Shown: positions 25,914-34,955 of the stretch, in pieces | Layout: every line of letters begins with the position of its first letter | Position numbering within the stretch: the stretch's first letter is position 1 | Assembly (NCBI RefSeq): GCF_013409645.1 | Contig: NZ_JACCBG010000001.1 | Span: 2,044,001 to 2,108,000, forward strand | Direction: 5' to 3' | Source: Nocardioides panaciterrulae | Lineage (GTDB): Bacteria; Actinomycetota; Actinomycetes; Propionibacteriales; Nocardioidaceae | Length of the DNA stretch: 64,000 bases | Translations under genes and position numbers: made by a program | The notes under the pieces: model-generated | The model's input: only the letters and a program-made list of their open reading frames with translations | Told to the model about the DNA's origin: nothing | Databases searched by the model: none

Positions 25914-27095
25914 GTGTCCGACCCCGCCCCCGACCCCTCCTCCGGGGGCCCCGCGCGCCCCGAGCACGGGTCTCGCCAGCGTCCGCCCGGCACCTTCCGG
26001 GTCGGCAGCATCGGCGGCAGCGACGTGCTGGTCTCCTCCTCCTGGTTCCTGGTGGCGGGGTTGATCGCGATCATGATGGCCCCGACCGTGGAGAGCGTGC
26101 AGCCCGGACTGGGCCTCGGCAAGTACCTCGCCGGCCTGGCCTTCGCGGTCATCCTCTACCTGTCGGTGCTGCTGCACGAGGCCTCGCACGCGGCCGTCGC
26201 GCGCCGCTACGGGTTCGGCGTCAGCTCGATCACGCTGCACTTCCTCGGCGGCATGACCTCGATCGAGGGGGAGGCCCGGCGTCCCCGCGAGGAGTTCTGG
26301 ATCGCGGTCGTCGGGCCGATCACCTCGCTGCTGGTGGGGGCCGCCGCCGCGCTGCTGTGGTGGCTCACGCCGCCCGGGCTGCTCGGCATGGCGCTGGCCA
26401 TCCTCGCCAGCGCGAACCTGCTCGTCGGCGTGCTCAACCTGGTGCCCGGCCTGCCGCTGGACGGCGGCCGGGTGCTCAAGGCCGGGGTGTGGGCGGCGAC
26501 CGGGAGCGTGCACCGCGGCACCATCGTCGCCGGCTGGGGCGGCCGCGTGGCCGCGGGCCTGGTGCTGCTGTGGCCGATGGCGCAGGTGCGCGTCCTGGGC
26601 GGCAGCGAGCCCGACCTCCTCGACTTCGTGCTGGCGTTCGTCGTCGCGATGTTCCTGTGGCAGGGCTCGACGGCGGCGATCGTGTCCGGCCGGGTCCGGC
26701 GCCGACTGCCCGGGCTGGTCGCCCGCGACCTGGCCCGACGTACCCTCGCCGTCCCCGACGACCTGCCGCTGGCCGAGGCCGTGCGCCGGGCCCAGGAGGC
26801 CCAGGCGGGCGGGATCGTGACCGTGGCCGGCAACGGCACCCCGGTCGGGCTGGTCAACGAGGCCGCGCTGCTGGCCACCCCCGTCGACCGGCGCCCGTGG
26901 GTCGCGGTGAGCACCGTGGCGCGCACCCTGGAGACCGGGCTGCGGCTGCCGGTGGAGATCCGGGGCGAGGACCTCGTCACCGCCATCTCCCGGACCCCCG
27001 CGGCGGAGTACCTGCTCGTCGAGGACGACGGCAGCGTGTACGGCGTGCTCGCCACCTCCGACGTGGACCGGGCGTTCCGCACCGTCTCCGGCTGA
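25914..27095 (+). CDS. M50 (site-2 protease family) membrane metalloprotease with CBS region
   Basis: 393-residue intramembrane zinc protease. The zinc motif HEASH is at residues 88-92 inside a hydrophobic segment, and the second ligand is in LNLVPGLPLDGGRVLK. About six transmembrane segments are seen. The C-terminal 130 residues (from about 265, LARRTLAVPDDLPLAEAV) look like a paired CBS domain, placing the protein in the S2P/CBS group with SpoIVFB-like members. A polar N-terminal tail of about 30 residues precedes the membrane part. Its substrate is unknown; regulated cleavage of membrane anti-sigma factors is common in the family. Position next to trmI and the proteasome genes is usual in actinobacteria. 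Confidence 0.92.
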   Translation: MSDPAPDPSSGGPARPEHGSRQRPPGTFRVGSIGGSDVLVSSSWFLVAGLIAIMMAPTVESVQPGLGLGKYLAGLAFAVILYLSVLLHEASHAAVARRYGFGVSSITLHFLGGMTSIEGEARRPREEFWIAVVGPITSLLVGAAAALLWWLTPPGLLGMALAILASANLLVGVLNLVPGLPLDGGRVLKAGVWAATGSVHRGTIVAGWGGRVAAGLVLLWPMAQVRVLGGSEPDLLDFVLAFVVAMFLWQGSTAAIVSGRVRRRLPGLVARDLARRTLAVPDDLPLAEAVRRAQEAQAGGIVTVAGNGTPVGLVNEAALLATPVDRRPWVAVSTVARTLETGLRLPVEIRGEDLVTAISRTPAAEYLLVEDDGSVYGVLATSDVDRAFRTVSG

Positions 27096-27139
27096 CCTCC
27101 GACCACTCGCCGGATTCCTGTCCGGAGCCGCGCTTCTCG

Positions 27140-27145
27140 TAGGGT
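27140..27145 (+). promoter_or_regulatory. -10 element for trmI
   Basis: TAGGGT; 7 nt to the ATG at 27153. Confidence 0.55.
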
Positions 27146-27152
27146 TCCGCGC

Positions 27153-28163
27153 ATGTCCGACGAGGTCCCGACGCGCACCGCCCACCCCACCGCCGACGCG
27201 CCTGCGGCCCCCGACCTGCCGCGGGCCGGCGACGTCCCGGAGGAGGCCTGGTCCGGCGTGCACCGCGGGCCGCTGCGGCCCGGCGAGTGGGTGCGGCTGA
27301 CCGACCAGAAGGGCCGACGGCACAACATCTGCCTGGAGCCGGGCAAGCGGTTCTTCTCCAACCGCGGGCACTTCGACCACGACGAGCTGATCGGGCGCGA
27401 GGAGGGGTTCACCGTCACCTCCTCCGCGGGCGGGGAGTACCTCGTGTTCCGGCCGCTGCTCTCGGAGTTCGTGGTCTCGATGCCCCGGGGTGCGGCCGTG
27501 GTCTACCCCAAGGACGCCGCCCAGATCGTGGCGATGGCCGACATCTTCCCCGGCGCGCACGTCGTCGAGGCCGGGGTCGGCTCGGGCGCGCTGACCTGCT
27601 CGCTGCTGCGCGCGGTCGGACCGTGGGGCCGGGTCTCGTCGTACGAGCGGCGCGAGGAGTTCGCCGAGGTCGCCCGCCGCAACGTCGGCCAGTTCTTCGG
27701 CGCGCCCGCCGGCTCGAGCCACCCGGCCTGGTCCCTGACCCTCGGCGACCTCGCCGAGGCGCTGCCGGCGTCGGGGGAGCGGGTCGACCGGATCATCCTC
27801 GACATGCTCGCCCCCTGGGAGTGCCTCGACGCCGCGGCCGACGCGCTGCTGCCCGGCGGCATCGTGTGCGCCTACGTCGCCACCACCACCCAGCTGTCCC
27901 GCTTCGTCGAGACCGTGCGCGTGCACGGCGGCTTCACCGAGCCGACCGCCTGGGAGTCGCTGGTGCGTGACTGGCACGTCGAGGGGCTCGCGGTGCGCCC
28001 CGGCCACAAGATGATCGGCCACACCGCCTTCCTCGTCACCGCACGCCGGATGGCCCCCGGCCAGCGCGCCCCGATGAAGAAGCGCCGGCCCGCGCCCGGG
28101 GCCTACGGTCCCGACTACACCGGGCCCCGGCCGGCCGGCATCCCCGTCGAGCCGACCGACTGA
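27153..28163 (+). CDS. trmI: tRNA (adenine-58-N1)-methyltransferase
   Basis: 336-residue SAM-dependent enzyme that makes m1A58 in the T-loop of tRNA. The N-terminal beta domain carries LTDQKGRRHNICLEPGKRFF and the catalytic domain the SAM motif VVEAGVGSGALTCSLLRAVG, then RIILDMLAPWE and VCAYVATTTQLSRF. The extra Pro-rich N-terminal tail of about 35 residues and the basic Pro-rich C-terminus (MKKRRPAPGA) are common in actinobacterial members. A -10 hexamer ends 7 bases before the ATG. It lies just upstream of a palindrome array and arc, the normal gene order for this region. Confidence 0.95.
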   Translation: MSDEVPTRTAHPTADAPAAPDLPRAGDVPEEAWSGVHRGPLRPGEWVRLTDQKGRRHNICLEPGKRFFSNRGHFDHDELIGREEGFTVTSSAGGEYLVFRPLLSEFVVSMPRGAAVVYPKDAAQIVAMADIFPGAHVVEAGVGSGALTCSLLRAVGPWGRVSSYERREEFAEVARRNVGQFFGAPAGSSHPAWSLTLGDLAEALPASGERVDRIILDMLAPWECLDAAADALLPGGIVCAYVATTTQLSRFVETVRVHGGFTEPTAWESLVRDWHVEGLAVRPGHKMIGHTAFLVTARRMAPGQRAPMKKRRPAPGAYGPDYTGPRPAGIPVEPTD

Positions 28164-28175
28164 GGCTGCTGGGCC

Positions 28176-28320
28176 TGCGGATTGGCGACCAACCGCAGTC
28201 CGGGGGCCGGGGTCGATGCGGATTGGTGACCAACCGCAGTTCCGGGGCCGGGGTCGATGCGGATTGGCGACCAACCGCAACCGCGCGGCGCTCGGCAGGG
28301 CGGTTGGTTGCCAATCACCA
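28176..28320. repeat. Array of four 22-nt palindromes at exact 41-nt period
   Basis: Units at 28176-28197, 28217-28238, 28258-28279 and 28299-28320, each 22 nt, with 19-nt spacers. The first three share arms TGCGGATTGG and CCAACCGCA around YGA. The fourth is degenerate and in reverse-complement form. The first two spacers are nearly the same and contain GGGGCCGGGG. The array fills most of the 257-bp gap between trmI and arc; the remaining 100 bases hold a further decayed copy (about 28335) and the arc ribosome site. Confidence 0.9.
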
Positions 28321-28420
28321 GGTCTTCGGTCCGTCGCCAATTCGTGACCAACACCCTCCCTGGTGCCCTTCCCTCCGGCGGTCTCGCGGGTAGGGTCAAG
28401 TTCCACAGGAGGTGACGCTG

Positions 28421-30175
28421 ATGTCGAACACCGAAGGTGTTTCCGGGGTGAGCGGGCGTAGCCCCGAGGAGCTCGCGAACCAGGTCCGGTTCCTGGAGGC
28501 CGAGGTCGCCGATCTCCGCCACCGGCTGACCGACGCGCCGGCGCACTCCCGCGGGCTGGAGCTCCGGCTCGCCGACGCGCAGCGCTCTCTGGCGGGGGTC
28601 ACCTCGCAGAACGAGCGGCTCGTCGAGACCCTCCGCGAGGCCCGCGACCAGATCATGAAGCTCAAGGAGGAGGTCGACCGGCTGGCGCAGCCGCCGGCCG
28701 GCTTCGGCACGTTCCTCGGGCGCAACGACGACGACTCGATCGACGTCTTCACCGGCGGTCGCAAGCTGCGGGTCAACGTCAGCCCCGCGGTCGACCTCGA
28801 CGACCTGCAGTACGGCCAGGAGGTCATGCTCAACGAGGCGCTGAACGCCGTCGCGGCGCTCGACTTCGAGAAGATCGGCGAGGTGGTGATGTTCAAGGAG
28901 CTGCTCGCCGATGGCGAGCGGGCCCTGGTGATCGCCAACGCCGACGAGGAGCGCGTCGTACGCCTGGCCGAGCCGCTGCGCGCGGAGACGATCCGAGCCG
29001 GTGACTCCCTGCTGCTCGACACCCGCGCCGGCTACGCCTACGAGAAGGTGCCGAAGTCCGAGGTCGAGGAGCTGGTCCTCGAGGAGGTCCCCGACATCGC
29101 CTACGAGTCGATCGGGGGCCTGGGCACCCAGATCGAGGCGATCCGGGACGCCGTCGAGCTGCCGTACCTGCACCCCGACCTGTTCAAGGAGCACCAGCTC
29201 AAGCCGCCCAAGGGCGTGCTGCTCTACGGCCCGCCCGGCTGCGGCAAGACGCTGATCGCGAAGGCGGTCGCCAACTCGCTGGCCAAGAAGGTCGCCGCCC
29301 GGACCGGTCAGGAGGGCAAGTCGTACTTCTTGAACATCAAGGGCCCCGAGCTGCTCAACAAGTACGTCGGCGAGACCGAGCGGCACATCCGCCTGGTCTT
29401 CCAGCGGGCCCGGGAGAAGGCCAGCGGCGGCACCCCGGTGATCGTGTTCTTCGACGAGATGGACTCGCTGTTCCGCACCCGCGGCTCGGGGGTCTCCTCC
29501 GACGTCGAGAACACCATCGTCCCGCAGCTGCTCAGCGAGATCGACGGGGTGGAGCTGCTGGAGAACGTGCTGGTGATCGGAGCCTCCAACCGGGAGGACA
29601 TGATCGACCCCGCGATCCTGCGGCCCGGCCGCCTCGACGTGAAGATCAAGATCGAGCGCCCCGACGCCGAGTCCGCCCGCGACATCTTCAGCAAGTACCT
29701 CACCACCGAGCTGCCCCTCCACGCCGACGACCTCGCCGAGTTCGGCGGGGACCGCGAGGCCTGTGTGGGGGGGATGATCCGGGCGACGGTCGAGCGGATG
29801 TACACCGAGACCGAGGAGAACCGCTTCCTCGAGGTCACCTACGCCAACGGCGACAAGGAGGTCCTGTACTTCAAGGACTTCAACTCCGGCGCGATGATCC
29901 AGAACATCGTGGACCGGGCCAAGAAGATGGCCATCAAGGACTTCCTGGACCACGACCAGCGCGGCCTGCGGGTCTCCCACCTGCTCCAGGCGTGCGTCGA
30001 CGAGTTCAAGGAGAACGAGGACCTGCCGAACACCACCAACCCGGACGACTGGGCCCGCATCTCCGGCAAGAAGGGCGAGCGGATCGTGTTCATCCGCACG
30101 CTCATCACCGGCAAGCAGGGCACCGAGCCGGGCCGGTCGATCGACACGGTCGCCAGCACCGGTCAGTACCTGTAA
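28421..30175 (+). CDS. arc: Proteasome-associated AAA ATPase ARC/Mpa
   Basis: 584-residue AAA+ ring ATPase that unfolds pupylated proteins and feeds them to the 20S core. Residues about 10-80 form the coiled coil that binds Pup, followed by the OB-fold interdomain. Walker A GPPGCGKT lies at about 270, Walker [11 protein letters not shown] at about 340, and sensor/second region [17 protein letters not shown] follows. The C-terminus ends GQYL, the penultimate-Tyr motif needed to dock on the alpha ring. ATG 28421 is chosen because AGGAGGTGA precedes it; the GTG at 28412 lies within that site. This is one of the few genes here with a strong ribosome site. Confidence 0.97.
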   Translation: MSNTEGVSGVSGRSPEELANQVRFLEAEVADLRHRLTDAPAHSRGLELRLADAQRSLAGVTSQNERLVETLREARDQIMKLKEEVDRLAQPPAGFGTFLGRNDDDSIDVFTGGRKLRVNVSPAVDLDDLQYGQEVMLNEALNAVAALDFEKIGEVVMFKELLADGERALVIANADEERVVRLAEPLRAETIRAGDSLLLDTRAGYAYEKVPKSEVEELVLEEVPDIAYESIGGLGTQIEAIRDAVELPYLHPDLFKEHQLKPPKGVLLYGPPGCGKTLIAKAVANSLAKKVAARTGQEGKSYFLNIKGPELLNKYVGETERHIRLVFQRAREKASGGTPVIVFFDEMDSLFRTRGSGVSSDVENTIVPQLLSEIDGVELLENVLVIGASNREDMIDPAILRPGRLDVKIKIERPDAESARDIFSKYLTTELPLHADDLAEFGGDREACVGGMIRATVERMYTETEENRFLEVTYANGDKEVLYFKDFNSGAMIQNIVDRAKKMAIKDFLDHDQRGLRVSHLLQACVDEFKENEDLPNTTNPDDWARISGKKGERIVFIRTLITGKQGTEPGRSIDTVASTGQYL

Positions 30176-30187
30176 CGGTCGGCGGCG

Positions 30188-30535
30188 ATGGGGGAGGACG
30201 AGCTCGAACGCTCCGAGCTCGAGGCGGTGCTGCAGACCCGCCACGAGCTCGGGGCGTCGTACGACGCGGCGCTGGTGGACTCCTTCGCCGAGCGCATCGA
30301 GCGCGAGGTCCAGCGCCGGGCCACGGACCGGTTCATGTCGGCCGGGCGACCCGGACAGCTGCAGCACGCCGCCGGCGGACGCCAGCTCGCCCTCGGCATC
30401 GTCTCGGTGGTCGCGGCGGTGCCCATCTCGATCCCGCTGGGACTCACCGACCACCTGCCCGCGCTGCTGGTGTCCTGGGCCGGGCTCGTGGGCGTCAACC
30501 TCGCCCATGCGCTGCAGGCCCGGCCGCGCGCCTGA
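30188..30535 (+). CDS. Small membrane protein of unknown function
   Basis: 115 residues. A charged N-terminal half rich in Glu and Arg (ELERSELEAVLQTRHELG, then ALVDSFAERIEREVQRR) is followed by two hydrophobic segments around residues 65-85 and 92-108. It starts 12 bases after arc and is probably cotranscribed with it. No domain is recognised. The size and layout (helical cytosolic part plus a membrane hairpin) suggest a small regulatory or scaffold membrane protein. A role with the proteasome is only suggested by position. Confidence 0.75.
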   Translation: MGEDELERSELEAVLQTRHELGASYDAALVDSFAERIEREVQRRATDRFMSAGRPGQLQHAAGGRQLALGIVSVVAAVPISIPLGLTDHLPALLVSWAGLVGVNLAHALQARPRA

Positions 30536-30551
30536 GCCGAACCGGTCATCT

Positions 30552-30614
30552 GCGGATTGGTGACAATCCGCAGGCGCCGGGCCGGTCGGCTTGCGGTTGG
30601 TCACCAATCCGCAG
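30552..30614. repeat. Pair of 22-nt palindromes at 41-nt period
   Basis: Unit 1 (30552-30573) has perfect arms TGCGGATTG and CAATCCGCA around GTGA. Unit 2 (30593-30614) is the reverse-complement form, with arms TGCGG and CCGCA around TTGGTCACCAAT. The 19-nt spacer contains CCGGGCCGG. The pair fills the 90-bp gap between two converging genes and could also serve as a transcript end. Confidence 0.9.
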
Positions 30615-30625
30615 CCGCACGCCGC

Positions 30626-31255
30626 TCAGGCCGCGGGGCGGCGCGCCCGGCCGACGTAGGCGTAGGTCCACGGGTGGCTGACCCGCGGACCGGGCAGGTA
30701 CTCGGCGCGCAGCGCGACCATCTCCAGGCCCGCCTCGCGGACCAGCGCGGGCACGTCCCGCGTCAGGTGGCAGCCGCCCGCCAGCCGGCGCTGCACCGGC
30801 TCGAGGCGCTGCTGCCAGCGCACCACGCCGGCCTCCGGGGCCAGCCCGTGCTCGAGGAAGTGGAAGTCGCCCCCCGGTCGCAGCACGCGGCGCACCTCGG
30901 CCAGCGCGGCCGCCGGGTCGGGGATCGTGCACAGGGTGAAGGTGGCCAGCACCGCGTCGTACGACGCGTCCGGCGCCGCCAGCCGCTGCCCGTCCAGGCC
31001 CAGGCGCTCGACCGGGACCGGGCAGGCGGCGCGCCGCCGGGCGGAGCGGGACCAACCGACTCCGGAGGGGTCGACCGCGTCCAGCGCGGTGACCTCGGGC
31101 GGCAACCAGGGCAGGTTCAGGCCGCTGCCGAAACCGAGCTCGAGCACCCGACCGCGCAGCCCGGCGCAGGCCTGCACCCGCAGCCGGCTGATTCCGTCCG
31201 CCGACAACGACAGATCGGTCAGCCGGGGCACGACCTGGTCGCTCCACATCCCCAT
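30626..31255 (-). CDS. Class I SAM-dependent methyltransferase
   Basis: 209-residue methyltransferase of the UbiE/COQ5-like (Methyltransf_11) type. Motif I is VLELGFGSGLNLPWL, motif II/post-I ALDAVDPSG, and AVLATFTLCTIPDPAAALAE with VLRPGGDFHFLEHG completes the fold; FHFLEHG is typical of small-molecule O-methyltransferases of this group. The C-terminus contains VSHPWTYAYVGRARRP. The ATG at 31255 is preceded at 6 nt by TACGCT (minus strand). It converges on the small membrane gene and is divergent from dop, so it interrupts the usual arc-dop order with its own promoter. The substrate is unknown. Confidence 0.88.
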   Translation of the reverse strand: MGMWSDQVVPRLTDLSLSADGISRLRVQACAGLRGRVLELGFGSGLNLPWLPPEVTALDAVDPSGVGWSRSARRRAACPVPVERLGLDGQRLAAPDASYDAVLATFTLCTIPDPAAALAEVRRVLRPGGDFHFLEHGLAPEAGVVRWQQRLEPVQRRLAGGCHLTRDVPALVREAGLEMVALRAEYLPGPRVSHPWTYAYVGRARRPAA

Positions 31256-31261
31256 GACCCC

Positions 31262-31267
31262 AGCGTA
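31262..31267 (-). promoter_or_regulatory. -10 element for the methyltransferase gene
   Basis: TACGCT on the minus strand; 6 nt to the ATG at 31255. Confidence 0.5.
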
Positions 31268-31330
31268 GGGCCGGCCGGCGACCGCACGAGGCCGTCGGGG
31301 CGCCGCGCCTGCGCGCCACCCGGCACCGCG

Positions 31331-31336
31331 TAGGCT
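31331..31336 (+). promoter_or_regulatory. -10 element for dop
   Basis: TAGGCT; 6 nt to the ATG at 31343. Confidence 0.55.
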
Positions 31337-31342
31337 CGCGCC

Positions 31343-32851
31343 ATGAGCGTGCGACGGGTGATGGGCACGGAGATCGAGTACGGCATCTCGGTGCAGGGAC
31401 AGCCCCTGGCCAACCCGATGGTGGCCTCCTCGCAGGTCGTCAACGCCTACGCCTCGGCGACGGTCAAGGCCCGCCGCGCCCGCTGGGACTTCGAGGAGGA
31501 GTCCCCGCTGCGCGACGCCCGCGGCTTCGACATGTCCCGCCAGATCGCCGACCCCAGCCAGCTCACCGACGAGGACCTGGGGCTGGCCAACGTCATCCTC
31601 ACCAACGGCGCCCGGCTCTACGTCGACCACGCGCACCCGGAGTACTCCACCCCCGAGGTCACCAGCCCGCTGGACGTGGTGCGCTGGGACAAGGCGGGGG
31701 AGCAGGTGATGCTGGACGCCGCCCGCCGGGCCGGGCAGCTGCCCGGCGGCACGCCGATCGTGCTGTACAAGAACAACACCGACAACAAGGGGGCGTCGTA
31801 CGGCGCCCACGAGAACTACCTGATGCGCCGCTCGACGCCGTTCGCCGACATCGTCCGGCACCTGACGCCGTTCTTCGTCAGCCGCCAGGTCTTCTGCGGC
31901 GCCGGCCGGGTCGGGATCGGCCAGGACGGCCGCGAGCACGGCTTCCAGGTCAGCCAGCGCGCCGACTACTTCGAGGTGGAGGTCGGCCTGGAGACCACGC
32001 TGAAGCGGCCGATCATCAACACCCGCGACGAGCCGCACGCCGACCCCGAGAAGTACCGGCGCCTGCACGTGATCATCGGGGACGCCAACCTCGCCGAGGT
32101 CTCGACGTACCTCAAGGTGGGCACCACCGCGCTGGTGCTGGCGATGATCGAGGACCGGTTCATCTCCCGCGACCTCTCCGTCGAGGGCCCGGTCGCCGCG
32201 CTCCGGGCGGTCTCCCACGACCCCTCGCTCAAGCAGCTGGTCACGCTGCACGACGGCCGCCAGATGACCGCGATCCAGCTCCAGCTGGAGTACCTCGACC
32301 TGGCCCGCAAGTTCGTCGAGGACCGGTTCGGCGCCGACGCCGATCCCCAGACCCTCGACGTGCTCGCCCGGTGGGAGTCGGTGCTCGACCGGCTCGAGCG
32401 GGACCCGATGCTCTGCGCCGGCGAGCTGGACTGGGTGGCGAAGCTCAAGCTGCTCGAGCAGTACCGCCAGCGCGACGGGCTGGACTGGGACGACGCGAAG
32501 CTGCAGCTGATCGACGTCCAGTACTCCGACATCCGCCCGGAGAAGGGGCTCTACCACCGCCTGGTGGGGATGGGCCGGATCGAGCGGCTGCTGGACGACG
32601 CCGCGGTGGAGTCGGCCATGCACGACCCGCCGGAGGACACCCGGGCCTACTTCCGGGGCCGGTGCCTGGAGAAGTACGCCGACTCGGTGGCCGCCGCGTC
32701 CTGGGACTCGGTGATCTTCGACCTGCCCGGCCGCGAGTCGCTGCAGCGGGTGCCGACGATCGACCCGCTGCGCGGCAGCCGTGCGCACGTCGGGGCGTTG
32801 CTGGACCGCTGTGAGACGGCGGAGGCGTTGTTCGCCGCTCTCACCCGTTGA
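31343..32851 (+). CDS. dop: Pup deamidase/depupylase Dop
   Basis: 502-residue glutamine-synthetase-like enzyme. It deamidates the C-terminal Gln of Pup to Glu so that PafA can use it, and also removes Pup from substrates. [11 protein letters not shown] holds the metal/catalytic Glu at residue 10, and [16 protein letters not shown] the nucleophile Asp at 95. The Dop-specific loop (about residues 35-75, [19 protein letters not shown]) distinguishes it from Paf[18 protein letters not shown] and [20 protein letters not shown] are shared with PafA. It lies directly upstream of pup, whose product ends in GGQ and so needs this activity. Confidence 0.97.
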   Translation: MSVRRVMGTEIEYGISVQGQPLANPMVASSQVVNAYASATVKARRARWDFEEESPLRDARGFDMSRQIADPSQLTDEDLGLANVILTNGARLYVDHAHPEYSTPEVTSPLDVVRWDKAGEQVMLDAARRAGQLPGGTPIVLYKNNTDNKGASYGAHENYLMRRSTPFADIVRHLTPFFVSRQVFCGAGRVGIGQDGREHGFQVSQRADYFEVEVGLETTLKRPIINTRDEPHADPEKYRRLHVIIGDANLAEVSTYLKVGTTALVLAMIEDRFISRDLSVEGPVAALRAVSHDPSLKQLVTLHDGRQMTAIQLQLEYLDLARKFVEDRFGADADPQTLDVLARWESVLDRLERDPMLCAGELDWVAKLKLLEQYRQRDGLDWDDAKLQLIDVQYSDIRPEKGLYHRLVGMGRIERLLDDAAVESAMHDPPEDTRAYFRGRCLEKYADSVAAASWDSVIFDLPGRESLQRVPTIDPLRGSRAHVGALLDRCETAEALFAALTR

Positions 32852-32856
32852 GTGGA

Positions 32857-32862
32857 TAGGGT
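32857..32862 (+). promoter_or_regulatory. -10 element for pup
   Basis: TAGGGT; 6 nt to the ATG at 32869, in the 17-bp gap after dop. Confidence 0.55.
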
Positions 32863-32868
32863 CGGACC

Positions 32869-33066
32869 ATGGCACAGGAGCAGAAGCAACCACGGAAGTC
32901 CTCGGAGACCGAGGAGACGCCCGAGGTCGCTCCGGAGAGCGACGTCGCCGAGCGCAAGGAGGCCCTCGACGAGGACGTCGACGCGATCCTCGACGAGATC
33001 GACGACGTGCTCGAGACCAACGCCGAGGACTTCGTGAAGTCGTTCATCCAGAAGGGCGGCCAGTGA
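32869..33066 (+). CDS. pup: Prokaryotic ubiquitin-like protein Pup
   Basis: 65-residue, highly acidic, largely disordered tag protein that is attached to lysines of proteins destined for the proteasome. The helical region [18 protein letters not shown] binds the ARC coiled coil. The C-terminus is [10 protein letters not shown], so it is made in the GGQ form and needs Dop to become GGE before ligation by PafA. The TGA overlaps the prcB GTG by GTGA. A -10 hexamer 6 nt before the ATG suggests that pup can be transcribed from its own leaderless promoter as well as from dop. Confidence 0.97.
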   Translation: MAQEQKQPRKSSETEETPEVAPESDVAERKEALDEDVDAILDEIDDVLETNAEDFVKSFIQKGGQ

Positions 33067-33893
33067 GCGATCCCCGTCTCCCGGCCGCGTTCCTGCAGCC
33101 GGGCACCTCGTCGTTCGCCGACTTCCTCGCCGCCCAGGCGCCGGACCTGCTGCCCGCGCGCCGCACGATACCCCAGGGCAACGCCGCGGACCTGGCCCCG
33201 CACGGCACCACGATCGTGGCCGCCGCGTTCCCCGGCGGGGTGGTGATGGCCGGGGACCGCCGCGCCACGATGGGCAACATCATCGCCCAGCGCGACATCG
33301 AGAAGGTCTTCCCCGCCGACGAGTTCTCGGTGGTCGGCATCGCCGGCACCGCGGGCCTCGCGGTCGAGATGGTCCGGCTGTTCCAGACCGAGCTCGAGCA
33401 CTACGAGAAGATCGAGGGCACGACGCTGTCGATGGACGGCAAGGCCAACCGGCTGGCGGCCCTGATCCGCTCCAACCTCGGGATGGCGATGCAGGGGCTG
33501 GCGGTGGTGCCGCTGTTCGCCGGGTTCGACCTGACGTCCGGGGTGGGGCGGATCTTCAGCTACGACGTCACCGGCGGCCGGTACGAGGAGACGTCGTTCC
33601 ACTCCGTGGGATCCGGCTCCCTGTTCGCCCGAGGCTCGCTGAAGAAGCTCTACCGCGAGGACCTCTCGCCCGACGACTGCGTGACCGCGGTCGTCCAGGC
33701 GTTGTACGACGCGGCCGACGACGACTCCGCCACCGGCGGCCCGGACCTGGCCCGGCGGATCTTCCCGGTCGTGCACGTGATCACCGCCGAGGGCGAGCGC
33801 CGGCTGACCGACGCCGACGTGGCCGAGGTGGCCGACCGGGTGATCGCCGGCCGGATGACCCGGCCCGACGGCCCGGCCGCGTCCCTGACCTGA
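33063..33893 (+). CDS. prcB: 20S proteasome beta subunit (PrcB)
   Basis: 276-residue catalytic subunit of the 20S proteasome. It begins with a propeptide of 48 residues that must be removed at ADLAPHG to expose Thr49, the N-terminal nucleophile of [13 protein letters not shown]. The Lys and Asp partners are in AGDRRATMG and the downstream [23 protein letters not shown] and [17 protein letters not shown] are conserved active-site segments. The GTG start overlaps the pup stop, so synthesis of tag and protease is linked. Confidence 0.96.
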   Translation: MSDPRLPAAFLQPGTSSFADFLAAQAPDLLPARRTIPQGNAADLAPHGTTIVAAAFPGGVVMAGDRRATMGNIIAQRDIEKVFPADEFSVVGIAGTAGLAVEMVRLFQTELEHYEKIEGTTLSMDGKANRLAALIRSNLGMAMQGLAVVPLFAGFDLTSGVGRIFSYDVTGGRYEETSFHSVGSGSLFARGSLKKLYREDLSPDDCVTAVVQALYDAADDDSATGGPDLARRIFPVVHVITAEGERRLTDADVAEVADRVIAGRMTRPDGPAASLT

Positions 33894-33942
33894 GGCGCGG
33901 CACGATGCCCGCGACGAACCCGAACTCCGAAAGGGCCCGCCC

Positions 33943-34740
33943 ATGAGCATGCCGTTCTACGTCTCGCCCGAGCAGCTGATGAAGGACCGGGCCGACTTCG
34001 CCCGCAAGGGCATCGGCCGTGGTCGCTCGGTGGCGGCGGTCCAGTACGCCGACGGGGTGCTGTTCGTCTCCGAGAACCCCTCCCAGGCGCTGCACAAGGT
34101 CTCGGAGATCTACGACCGGATCGCGTTTGCCGCGGTCGGCCGCTACAACGAGTTCGAGAACCTGCGGATCGCCGGCGTACGTCTGGCCGACATGCGTGGT
34201 TACGCCTACGACCGGCGCGACGTGACCGGTCGCGGGCTGGCCAACGCCTACGCCCAGACCCTCGGCACGATCTTCTCCAGCGGCGGCGAGAAGCCGTACG
34301 AGGTGGAGCTCTTCGTCGCGGAGATCGGCGACACGGCCGCCGAGGACCAGATCTACCGTCTGACCTACGACGGCCAGGTCGCCGACGAGCACCGGTACGC
34401 CGTGATGGGCGGCCAGGCCGACACGGTCGCGCAGTACCTCAAGGAGCACTTCACCGAGGGGGCCTCGCTCGAGGAGGCGCTGAAGGTGGCCGTCTCCGCG
34501 CTCGGGCACACCGCCGGCGACAACGGCAAGGGTGAGGACCGGGTGATCCCGACCGAGGACCTCGAGGTGGCCGTGCTCGACCGTACGCGTAGCCAGCCGC
34601 GCAAGTTCGCCCGGATCCGCCCCGCCCGGCTCGATGCGCTGCTCGGCGAGCGCGGTCCGGCCCGGCATGCCGAGCCCGAACCCGACGAGCAGGCCGCTCC
34701 CGCGACCCAGGGCGAGCCGCCCGTGGCGCCGCCCGGCTGA
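33943..34740 (+). CDS. prcA: 20S proteasome alpha subunit (PrcA)
   Basis: 265-residue non-catalytic subunit forming the outer rings that gate the chamber and dock ARC. The N-terminal gate [20 protein letters not shown], then [19 protein letters not shown] and [20 protein letters not shown], are typical. The last 40 residues (from about 225) form a Pro/Glu-rich disordered tail. The gene follows prcB by 49 bases with GAAAGGG before the ATG. Downstream, pafA would normally come next; here a 1.4-kb segment with palindrome arrays and a DUF559-type gene intervenes. Confidence 0.96.
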   Translation: MSMPFYVSPEQLMKDRADFARKGIGRGRSVAAVQYADGVLFVSENPSQALHKVSEIYDRIAFAAVGRYNEFENLRIAGVRLADMRGYAYDRRDVTGRGLANAYAQTLGTIFSSGGEKPYEVELFVAEIGDTAAEDQIYRLTYDGQVADEHRYAVMGGQADTVAQYLKEHFTEGASLEEALKVAVSALGHTAGDNGKGEDRVIPTEDLEVAVLDRTRSQPRKFARIRPARLDALLGERGPARHAEPEPDEQAAPATQGEPPVAPPG

Positions 34741-34752
34741 TCCGCGCGCGCG

Positions 34753-34856
34753 TGCGGTTTGTCGCCAAGCCGCACCGACTGGGCCCGGACTGTTGCGGTT
34801 GGTGGCCATTCCGCAGCGAGCCACCCCGGATCCTTGCGGTTGGTGGCCATTCCGCG
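34753..34856. repeat. Array of three 22-nt palindromes at exact 41-nt period
   Basis: Units 34753-34774, 34794-34815 and 34835-34856, all in the TGCGGTT.. form, with arms TGCGGTTGG and CCATTCCGC in the last two. The 19-nt spacers include GGGCCCGG and CCCCGG. The array begins 12 bases after the prcA stop and ends 99 bases before the DUF559-type gene. Confidence 0.9.
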
Positions 34857-34880
34857 AGCCCGCAATTCGTCCACAGGGAG

Positions 34881-34895
34881 GGTCGCGACGCGACC
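34881..34895. promoter_or_regulatory. Perfect 15-nt palindrome upstream of the DUF559-type gene
   Basis: GGTCGCGACGCGACC lies 61-75 bases before the ATG at 34956 and is bordered on both sides by GTCCACA (34869-34875 and 34896-34902). The position suits an operator of an autoregulator, although the product has no clear DNA-binding helix-turn-helix at its start. Confidence 0.4.
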
Positions 34896-34955
34896 GTCCA
34901 CAACTCAGAGCGACGGAGCCGGCTGACGTCGGCAGCTCGACGCAGTCTGCGTGCC

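Noticed and set aside
24906..28406. 1166-codon minus-strand ORF through the M50 and trmI genes
   Set aside because: Only the last 308 codons, to 25832, have nuclease motifs. The rest is antisense to two well-supported genes and has low-complexity Pro/Arg/Gly composition.
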